Part shown: piece by piece, positions 55,421 through 64,000 of the stretch | Layout of the letters: every line of letters begins with the position of its first letter | How positions within the stretch are numbered: the first letter of the stretch is position 1 | NCBI GenBank assembly: GCA_019828595.1 | Contig: JAHQRK010000012.1 | Coordinates: 868,001-932,000, forward strand | DNA length: 64,000 bases | Reading direction: 5' to 3' | Source of the DNA: Aphanomyces cochlioides | Lineage: Eukaryota; Oomycota; Saprolegniomycetes; Saprolegniales; Verrucalvaceae | Translations under genes and position numbers: made by a program | Notes under the pieces: generated by a model | Seen by the model: the letters and a program-made list of their open reading frames with translations, nothing else | Told to the model about the DNA's origin: nothing | Databases searched by the model: none

Positions 55421-58366
55421 GATGCATACAAACGGCAATATTTGTCCGATGTTTTCCGGAGAATGCCTTTTGTCTTCCTTGAGCTGTCTTGAAATTTTCT
55501 TGGGCAATCTTCAATATCTCTTGTCGTTCTTCAGAGAAGTTTTTGGCAAAGTCATTTGGAGCCATTATATTATCAACTACAGGATTTTGCAAAGTTCTTC
55601 CAGTATCGATTTGAAATGGAGTGAGGCCAGTTGACGACTGAACAAGTCCTTGGTGAGCATACTCTATCGTGGGTAAATGGTCAACCCAATCTTCTCCAAG
55701 ATAGGACACTTAGCAGCGTAGAGCATCCTCTAGAGTTCGATTTTGGCGTTCAGTTGCTCCATCAGCTTGAGGACGACCCGCAGTTGTCATAGCTTGTTTG
55801 ATATTCATGATTTGCATGAGGGACTTTCAGAAATTACCTATAAATTTTGGGTCTCGATCGCTGATTATCACGCTTGGTAAGCCATGATGGCAAACAACAT
55901 GATCGAAAAACAACTTAGCGGTTTGCGGAGCATCGGCATTTGTTTGAGTTGGAATGTACTGAGCTCTCTTCGACAGTTTGTCAACAGCCACTAAGATAGC
56001 ATCACACGACTTGGATAGAGGCTGTCCAGTGATCCAGTCTGCAGAAATAGTGTGCCAGCATTCATCCGGGGCTTGAATCGGAATTATTTTCCCATTTGCG
56101 CGAAGACTACTTGTCTTGTATCGACTGCACGTTTCACAAGTTGCAAAATAAAGTTTGGCATCTCCCAAGAGAGTATCCCAGTAATACCACTAAGAAATAC
56201 TTAGCAATGTTCGTCTTGTTCCAGGATGCGCAGCAATGCTTGAGTCATGAGCTTGAGAAATTATTTCAGCGCGCAGGATATCATCATGGGAACATAGAGT
56301 CTCCATACTCGATCTATCGAACGAAGAAAGTACAAGTCGTCTTTTTTAACATATTTATCTTGTATAGCAACAGAGATGTCTTTCTTGTAAGCTTTGATGT
56401 ATCTCTCTTTCGTATCTTGATCCATTTCGACTCTTGAATACGAAACTTGTCTTGAATGATGAATTACAAGTCGTTGCGGAGTTGAAGCACATTTTTGATT
56501 TGACAGATCCTCCCCCAAAAATGGAGTTCCAACGAGCTTGGTGAGCTCACGTGAGGGAAAGCGGGACATGTCAGGTGGAGTATGCAAGGCATCAAGTCGT
56601 AGAGCGGCGTTTGCACAACGGATTCCGCAATTATGAATAGAAATCATCGTCCCAAGGTTTGAGGCATCTCGTGGAGGTCGCGAAAGCGCATCGGCAACGA
56701 CATTAAATTTGCCAGGCCGATGATGCAACACAAAGTCAAACGCACTGAAAAAGTCGAGCCATCGAGTCAACTTAGGCGTGGGAATAGGAGTTTCCATGAA
56801 CCATTTACACGTGGAGTTGTCCGTGTATATGTCGAATCGAGTACCATGAAGGTAATGACGCCACTTGCCGAGTGCAAGCTTGATCGCGTAGAGTTCTTTT
56901 TCATGAGCAGGCCACTTGATTTTGTGAGGGCCAAGTCGCTTGGACAAAAATGCGATTAGTCGATCATTGCTGTCCTTATCCAACTGGGATAGAACTGCTC
57001 CACAACAGACAGTATCCTGAGGCATCAGTTGTTACCATGAAAGGCTTGTCGTAGTTGGGCAGTTGTAAAACTGGAGCTTGTTGCAGTGCAATCTCGATCT
57101 TTAAAAAGGCTTGTCGCTGGTCTTCAGTCCATGACCACGGCGTTTTTGGCTTCATCAAGTCACTTAAAGGGCGGACAATATCAGAAAACCTTGGAATAAA
57201 CTTTCTGTAAAAGCTCGCAAATCCGATGAAACTCACTAAGTCTTTATTGCACTTAGGTTCAGCCCATTGTTCGATTGCACGGACTTTTGACTTGTCAACG
57301 TGTAAGCCGTCTTTGGAAATTGTGTGGCCGAGAAAATCAACTGAGTCGAGGGCAAAGACACACTTCGACGGACGAGCATACAGCTTTTCAGCTCGTAAAA
57401 CATCGCAGATTCCTTAAAGATGATGGATGTGGTCGTCGATTGACTTAGAGAAAACACAGATATCATCCATGTATACAACGGCAAAGGGGAATTTATCGAA
57501 GAGGCGACGCATTAGTCGGGACCAAATTCCTGGTATTCCGGCCATTCCCATGGGAGCAACAACCCATTCATAGACTTCTCGATGAGTACGAAAGGCTGTG
57601 TACTTTCTTGCTTTTGGTTCAACAAGCATTTGGTGGTAACCAGAAGCTAAGTCGATCTTTGTAAAGACGTGGCTTCCATGCATGCGATCAAATAGTCTTC
57701 GATGTTTGGCAAAGGGATCTTCGGGATCACCGTTTGCGAGTTTACATATCTATAGTCAAGAACTCAACGTATCGGGGTGTCAGGAGTCGCTGTTCTCAAC
57801 CATTCGCTTCTTGACTTCATTTGAGCGTTTTCGTCTTTCTTGGGGACTCCAAAGATATTCGAAACCCAATCGCTGTTGGACAATTGAATCCATCCTTTTC
57901 TTTCAAGTTCACTGATGAACTTACCCAGAGATGCTTGTTCGACTTGAAATAGACAAAAAGGTGGTCGATATTGTGGCTTGGCATCGGGTCGCATGGTCAA
58001 ATCGAATTCAATTCCTCCTTTTGGAGGCAGTGTATCGGGTAGTTCTTTAGGAAACACATCTTTATACTTTATTAGGAGTGATTTGATGGCAGGGTGCAGG
58101 TTTTCTTGAACTTCCTTGACTGTCGTAATCTTGATGATCCATCCGTCGCTTGAGTTGTCGCTTTCTTCCTTGACTACACTTCCATTAATCGATAAAATCT
58201 TTTGATTTCTCCAGTCTACAATGCGATTAAAACGTGGGAACCAAGGTTGTCGCAAAATCACGTCAAAGTTCTTCGAACCCAGATCCCATTCCGTAAACGG
58301 TAAGTTGGGAAAGGACATTTCTTCGAGAACGAGAGAACCTTCAGCTTCATTTACTCGTTTTACGCC
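55421..58366 (-). pseudogene. Ty3/gypsy pol remnant (protease end, RT, RNase H, integrase)
   Basis: Read on the minus strand from 58366: the end of a retropepsin (NFDVILRQPWFPRFNRIVDW), the reverse transcriptase N-terminal part (YKDVFPKELPDTLPPKGGIEFDL, KGWIQLSNSDWVSNIFGVPKKD), RT core (FTKIDLASGYHQMLVE, FAVVYMDDICVFSK), RT/RNase H connection (GFASFYRKFIPRFSDI, PFMVTTDASGY), RNase H (LYAIKLALGKWRHYLHG, FDIYTDNSTCKWF, HHRPGKFNVVADALSRPP), zinc-binding integrase head (CETCSRYKTS), core (DWITG, ISDRDPKF, GATERQNRTLE). The frames change several times and a stop sits in the integrase near 55709, so it is dead. Its left end is fused to an aldo/keto reductase fragment. No LTR is seen on either side. 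Confidence 0.85.
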
Positions 58367-59024
58367 CGACTTTTCGATTTCCGGCAAAGAAGAAACGATT
58401 CGATCGCAGTTGGCCGATTCACTGGAGCGACTCGGCACGAACAACATTGATCTGTACTACATGCATCGCATGGATCCCAAGACGCCCATCGAGGAAACGA
58501 TGGCGGTGCTGAAATCCCTCGTCCAAGAAGGCAAGATCAAGTACATTGGGTTATCAGTGTGCACCTCAGACGAGCTTCGCCGAGCGCATGCAGTGCACCC
58601 GATCACAGCCATTCAAATGGAATGGTCGCTCCAAGTCCGCGACATTGAAAAGGATGTTGTCCCCACTGCTCGTGAACTTGGCGTCGGCATCGTCGCGTAC
58701 TCTCCGATGGGCAGTGGCTTCCTGACCAACGTCAACTTCGCTGACACTTTAGAAGATAATGATGTCCGTCGTTCTATGTCGCGATACTGCGCCAGTGACA
58801 GCAAGAACAAGGTTGCTCGCCTTGAACCCATTGCAAAGGCCAAAGGGTGTACGTTAGCTCAACTCGCCCTCGCTTGGGTTCATGCACAAGGCCAAGATGT
58901 CTTTCCAATTCCAGGCACGAAGTCGTCGACGCGCATTGTTGAGAATGCTCTTGCGTCCGAGATTGAGCTAACCGAAGCTGAAGTCAACGAAATTGCAGCA
59001 GTCGCCCAATCTATGGAGGCGTAG
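58366..59024 (+). pseudogene. 5'-truncated aldo/keto reductase copy
   Basis: Sequence from PDFSISGKEETIRSQLADSL to the stop matches the complete AKR at 52283 from about residue 100 onward (DLYYMHRMDPKTPIEETMAVLKSLV, GVGIVAYSPMGSGFL, FPIPGTKSSTRIVENALA). The N-terminal third, with the catalytic Asp, Tyr and Lys, is missing and replaced by retrotransposon pol sequence in opposite orientation. The remaining frame is open, so the loss may be fairly recent. The junction is at about 58366, within some 20 bp. Confidence 0.82.
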
Positions 59025-59142
59025 CTAGGCTTTGAATATATTCCTTCTGGATTGCAAAGTATGAGAGCAAGGAATGAGGAGACGAAGACATGGCTGCTTT
59101 GTTCAATTGCAGAACACACTACTGACGTTGCAAAGGCTGCGC

Positions 59143-59529
59143 TTAGACATTGTTCATGCGGGCGTTGAAGATGGTATCAGGACCGCCGTAGCGAGGACCT
59201 TCGACGAATTCGACAGCCGCAGCGACGTCCTTGACTTCCGCTTCCGACAAAGTGATCGCAAATGCATGGGCGTTCTCGACAATGCGCGTCGACGACTTCG
59301 TGCCAGGAATTGGAAAGACATCTTGGCCTTGCGCATGGACCCAAGCGAGGGCGAGTTGAGCGGGCGTGCATCCTTTGGCTTTGGCAATTTCAAAGAATCG
59401 AGCGACTTTGGCCTTGCTCTCAGCGAGCTTTTCGCCAGAGAAACGAGGAAGACGACGTCGACTGTCGTTTTCATCGGGGTTGTCAAACATGTTGATATCC
59501 ATGAGAAATCCTCGGCACAGTGGAGAGTA
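59143..59529 (-). pseudogene. 3' fragment of a third aldo/keto reductase copy
   Basis: The frame covers YSPLCRGFLMDINMFDN, KVARFFEIAKAKGCTPAQLALAWVHAQGQDVFPIPGTKSSTRIVENAHAF and ends NARMNNV, parallel to the C-terminal third of the AKR at 52283. It breaks off exactly at 59529/59530, where a retrotransposon LTR starts. It faces the truncated copy at 58366 tail to tail. Confidence 0.82.
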
Positions 59530-59870
59530 TGACGGTTGAGCCTCGATCGTTGCTTGTCAAACTCATGGATCATCCCACGCAGGTGATCCCTTTCAAACCA
59601 CTAAGATTCTAGTTCGATTCGACCTAAGCGTCCTCGAACTCAAGCTCCTTCCATATTAGATGTTTAGATTCTTAGATAGCTATGTATCTCACTTCTCAAT
59701 ATACTCGATTGCATCTAGATTAGCTTTGCTGCGCTAGTCAGGATCGCCTCCTACCTCTTCGATCCTATTATAACGTCCTTGACTGAAGTCGAGGATATTC
59801 GGTTCCTTGAAGTCCAAACGTCTGGACCTTCGATTCTATTTGTGCGTCATCGCTATCCCCGCGACCGTCA
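59530..59870 (+). repeat. Candidate 5' LTR
   Basis: The 341-bp segment starts TGACGGT at the break in the AKR homology and ends ACCGTCA, a perfect 7-bp inverted terminus with the TG...CA ends of LTRs. About 6 nt further, TGGTGGAGAAGCAGG (59877-59891) is a possible primer-binding site. The 3' LTR lies outside the window, so identity of the two cannot be checked. Confidence 0.6.
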
Positions 59871-60178
59871 CAAAAGTGGTGGAGAAGCAGGGTATTCTCC
59901 AACTTTACTCAAGACCTTACTACTATGGATCCTCGAAGACCTATCACCCGAACTTGCTCGAGTCGACTCAAGATTCCGTCCTTCAGCCTCCAGATCGACC
60001 TGAGTCTGAGACGGCTCTGATTCCGCACCCTTCCTCTCCGAACACAAGGAAGCGCGACTTAAAATATCGGATTCAATATCACGCCAACTCTCCTGAACAA
60101 CGTAATGATGAGAAGCGAGACCGACCTGACACTTACCTGGCTTTACCTGCGCCTGAGTCCGACCTCAGCGACGACTTA

Positions 60179-63100
60179 ATGGATCCTCGAAGTTCATCGG
60201 AAGACTTCTCGATGTCCGACGAGACTGCACTTGCGATCGCCTCTTCGATACCCTTGCCGGATGATCGCGAAGACTTGTTTCTTTCCGAGTCGTATGCCTT
60301 GACATCGTCTGCTACCGATGAAATCGCTACGACCGATGGAATGCCCCGCGACATTATGCCATATGGGGGCAGATACTTGGTTCCTCTGGCGACTGAAACT
60401 GCCATAGTCGAACGTACGATGACGACGCAATCCATGACGGCACGATCTTCTCATCCAAACTTGCTTGGACCAAGTCCGACGCCGACTCAGGAGGCTCCAG
60501 TCCTACTCACTGAAATGAGCATCGTGACTCAGACCCAGACTCAGCGAATCCAGTCAAACATTACTCCAATTTCTTCACCAAGTCCGCTGCCGACTTTGAC
60601 GAACGATCCCAGTCGCCCCGAAACACTTGCTTTGGCTGCTGGCTTCCCCCAACGCGATCCTTGTTACGACATTCAACCGCCATTTGTGCAACGTTTGGAA
60701 CGTCAACTGCCCAATGTCCGACTCATGAACGAAATTGTCTCTAACGATCCCAACCTCCTAAACAATCATGAGTCTGCTGGTCCAATCCAACATTTACCTT
60801 TACCTTCGTTGGCGCCGACGGCTGATCTTCAACTGAATCGAGAATTGGTTACAACAGACGTTGAAATGGACAGTGAAACTCCAGAAACTGCCTTAACCCT
60901 AGCCTCGAATTTCTCCGCTCAACTGCAATCGTTACAATCGCAAGTCGACACCGTTTCTGTTACGTCCAATTCATTGTCAGATCGATTGAACCTTGCCACT
61001 CAGACTTTCCAGTCCCAACATGACATGACTGCGACTTCGTTGAATTCTTTATCTGTCTCTTTACAGGAACTTACAGGTCGTACCATCCAAGTCCAATCTG
61101 AATTATCGTCCACTCGAGAGGATTTCAACGCTGCTATATTGGATCTTCGAAAATTATCGCAATCTCCGACCCTTGAAAATGATTTTGTCCGTTTGGAAAC
61201 TGCTTTGGTGAATCAACAGACAACCATTTCGAATTTACATCAGCCCTTGCAACTTCTCTCCCTTGAACAGCAGCGGCTTAGTGAGAACCTTCAGACTCTC
61301 GCTAACAATCGCTCCTCTGATTTCAACCGCGTCTTACACGATTTACAGGCTCTAAGTCGCGCTCTAGAAGAAAGTCAAACCTCGACTCAACGCCAACTCG
61401 ACCTAGCTCAGCTCAATTCGATCGAATCCCAACAACGACTTGTCGAACAGGTCCGCACATTGACTCAAGAAAACTCGACTCTTAATCAGCGCCTCCAAAA
61501 CCTCGAAGCGCATTGTGAACGATTCGACCGAGGCAGTAAATCAACCCCGATCGCCGAATCCGAAACCGACCCTCTCGACAACGGGTCTGATACGCCTGGT
61601 TCAACACCAGATTCTACTCTCCCATTGTTGATAGAACTCCAAAAATCACTTCAAAGGATGGAAACCAAAATGGACAAAGTTGAAGAATCAGTTGCCGACT
61701 CCAAATCCAAGGACTCTCTCAGCCAAGCCGTTAAGTTCACTACGATCCCAACTTCTGACGATCAAGCTCATTGCGAATTCTTCATAAAACAACTCATGGA
61801 TCAAGCCGATCGCCTCCAACTCAGCGACTCAGATCGCAAGACGTTACTGGGACTCAAACTTATGTCCGAGAAGGTCCACCCTGCCTTATCCCAATGGTGG
61901 GTCTCGATCTCGAAGACGAAAACCGGTGACGTATGGGGGGAGATCTATGACAATTTCATGGATCGCTTCTGCAATCGCACTCCACGTGAACTTGAAGATC
62001 ACTTATTTGAGGACTCTGAGCGCCTGGAAGGCGAGCCAGTAAAGGCCTATGCGATTCGTCTCCAAACGGTCCTTGATGATATCGACGTGCCCGATCGTCA
62101 AGGAGTGGTGATCTTCAAGCGCGGAGTCCGACACCCTCGAGCTGAGTCCTGCCTTGAGAACACTGACAAGGAACTCCTATCGATCAACGACTGTATGAAG
62201 CTGCTCCGTGGACGTCAGATCCGACTCGAGGATCCGCCACTCTACCGCGAACAAATGAAGCCTAGAGCGTCGTCGACTGCTACGACTTCTTCTCGATCGA
62301 ACTCCAGTGATCGCTCTACATCGTCGACTCCCGAACCTTCACCGCGGACTCATCGTAGAAACTCGAAAGTCGGCTTTCAAGACGAGTCGACTCTGGCCAA
62401 GATCCTTGAAGCAATCTCTACGACTCAGTCCGAGCAGAAGGCTTTCGTAGCACATGTCAAAATGTTGACCGAAGCCTTGACCAAACCTGCTACTCCGTAC
62501 TTCGCAGCTCCGATCCAGGCCCAACCAAGCACTATGTACAACTTTCCGTCACCTTATGCTCCAGGATTTGCGACTCAAGCGCCTCCTCCGCCTCCTCCAA
62601 GTGTGACGCCTCCAACTCAAGCTGCGACTCAGCCAAATCAATCGCACCCACGTCCACCCCGTGACTATCCACCCGTCATGATCACGTCCAAACCCGACGA
62701 CATGACGACTAGCGGTGTGAAAGTCTGTGGTCGATGTGATCGCCTCGGCCATGGAGCCAACGACTGTCCTCGAAAGTTCCTACGATGCAACCTTTGCCAC
62801 CAAGTCGGCCATTAGGTCGGCGAGCACGTGCGAACCTGCACTCTCTGCAAGCAAGTCGGCCACTCTGCGTCGCGTTGCCCTTCTCACCCAGCTGACAGGG
62901 CTTGAGATCGCGGCGCTAGGACTGCTCCTGCGGAAACAGGCCATGTCCTGGTATGCCAGACTCAACACGTTTCCAGCGTGTCTGAGAACAATGCATATGA
63001 TTCTTCTTACAATGACTCCTCCGATGAATCGCATATCACAGACCGCAACGCTATTGCTTCTCCTCGACCACAGAATACGGACTCTACTCACTCTACTCGA

Positions 63101-64000
63101 TCGCCTAAGTCACAGCAGACGCCTGCCACTCGCGACTCTGTCACTACTCCCGATCCAGTATCTGTCTTTACAAATGACGAAATCTCTACGCTGATGGATT
63201 CGACTCATGACTTTCCAGAGGAAGAATATTCGAAAGAAATCGAAGACCGACTGTATCCTATCACTAAAGCAGACATTCGCAAACAGCTCGATCGCATTCG
63301 CAAGCGACAAATCAATCCGACCCACGAGGAAATCCTACGCTCCTTGGACATATCGGAGGCGGACTCACACTTACTACTCGCCCTTGCTGACATCGAGGAC
63401 GAGACTCTCTGGTTGAAATGGTTTGCGGACACACTGGAAAAATGCGACGAGGCGCGAAGAGCCAGTCGCGACTTCAACACTTCTCGCAAACACCCGTTGG
63501 CTCGAGTCTCTTGGGTCGACAATAACCCTTATTCAGTCCTTTACACTGATGACACTCCTGAAGAAACCACATCCACCCATGGCGAAGACTCTGACGACAC
63601 CGTCTTGGATGTGGAGGAATCTCATCCTGATTCTGCATTATGCCAACTTGAAGTTCCGACGTTATGTTCCTGCGTGCGACAATCCCAGATTCCCGAATGT
63701 TCCGAAGAATTCTGGGATGAGCTACCGTTGCACTATCCTGACACGACTTCAACGGCCTCAACTCAAGCTAGGGTCAAGGTTCAACAATTACGCAACTTCC
63801 ATCGCCGATCGGCTAAAATCGATTCGACCTACTGCTCCGACTTACTTCAAGGAAATCCACCCTCTGTGCGACTCTTATGCAGACTGACACGTTTATGCCA
63901 CTCTCGATCCAGATCCGATGTGGATCCATTTATCCAAGCATACGTCAACAACATGAAAGCCACGACACTGATCGACACTGGAGCTACATCTAGCTTTGTC
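60179..64000 (+). pseudogene. Gag and protease frame with two internal stops
   Basis: The first in-frame ATG is at 60179; the frame is open from about 59800 without ATG. After a Ser/Thr/Pro-rich N-terminal part comes a long coiled coil (about 60900-61530), a gag capsid-like domain (CEFFIKQLMDQADRLQLS, LSQWWVSI, WGEIYDNFMDRFCNRTP, VKAYAIRLQTVLDDIDVP, FKRGVRH), a Pro-rich linker, and a CCHC knuckle CGRCDRLGHGANDC. A TAG at 62813-62815 and a TGA at 62903-62905 bracket another knuckle CTLCKQVGHSASRC. The same phase then stays open to the window end, with ITKADIRKQLDRIRKRQINPTHEEIL and LIDTGATSSFV. Two point nonsense changes, or one readthrough plus one lesion, would explain this. Confidence 0.75.

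Larger units (their letters stand above)
59530..64000 (+). mobile_element. LTR retrotransposon (Ty3/gypsy-like), 5' part, runs off the window
   Basis: The element begins with a candidate 5' LTR (59530-59870), followed by one long reading frame in a single phase to the window end, containing gag with zinc knuckles and the start of an aspartic protease (LIDTGATSSFV at 63966-64000). It interrupts an aldo/keto reductase fragment. Reverse transcriptase and integrase are expected beyond the window. Confidence 0.8.

Noticed and set aside
59779..60003. Open frame over the LTR and start of the gag region
   Set aside because: It starts at TTG, overlaps the long gag frame in another phase, crosses the LTR boundary and has no recognisable features.

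Overview
The window is nuclear DNA of a eukaryote with small, tightly packed genes and very short introns (about 41-55 nt, GT...AG). The protein content points to a stramenopile, most likely an oomycete of the Saprolegniales (Aphanomyces/Saprolegnia type): lysine synthesis by the diaminopimelate route, membrane-anchored C69 peptidases, an RNase T2-like secreted protein, a CotH-family surface protein, and PIF/Harbinger and Ty3/gypsy elements. No tool was available, so gene names rest on reading motifs and on comparison with known family sequences.

Layout. 0.2-5 kb: Ku80 and an RPAP2/Rtr1-type RNA polymerase II CTD phosphatase, both on the minus strand. 5-16 kb: three C69 dipeptidase paralogues (minus, minus, plus) with WDR89 and CCDC86/Cgr1 between the first two. 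16-18 kb: a PLAC8 protein with a cluster of heat-shock-element-like sites upstream, then diaminopimelate epimerase. 19.4-24.25 kb: two PIF/Harbinger transposons, one nested inside the other. 24.8-34 kb: a DDX3/Ded1 helicase, a PH-RhoGAP protein, a tRNA-Gly(TCC), an HSF-type factor and a convergent coiled-coil gene that shares its TTAA stop overlap. 34.7-38.9 kb: spliceosomal SF3B3. 39.2-41.75 kb: a third, nearly intact Harbinger element. 41.8-44.9 kb: a tandem pair of glutathionylspermidine-synthase-like ATP-grasp genes. 46-52 kb: CotH protein, S-formylglutathione hydrolase, RNase T2-like protein, RRM proteins. 52-64 kb: an aldo/keto reductase cluster broken up by Ty3/gypsy retrotransposon remnants, ending in a 5' LTR and gag of an element that leaves the window.

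Most genes are unrelated housekeeping genes (DNA end joining, transcription, ribosome biogenesis, splicing, translation initiation, formaldehyde detoxification). Several share a palindromic TATCCGGATA-type motif just upstream of the start codon, and the same motif lies next to transposase genes. The most interesting items are: this shared promoter motif and its presence in transposons; the nested Harbinger pair; the HSE cluster; three enzyme-family members that have lost a key catalytic residue (a C69 peptidase with Ser for the nucleophile Cys, an RNase T2 fold without its histidines, a RhoGAP without its arginine finger); and matching GTAC clusters upstream of the two synthetase genes. I found no operon-like or CRISPR-like system.
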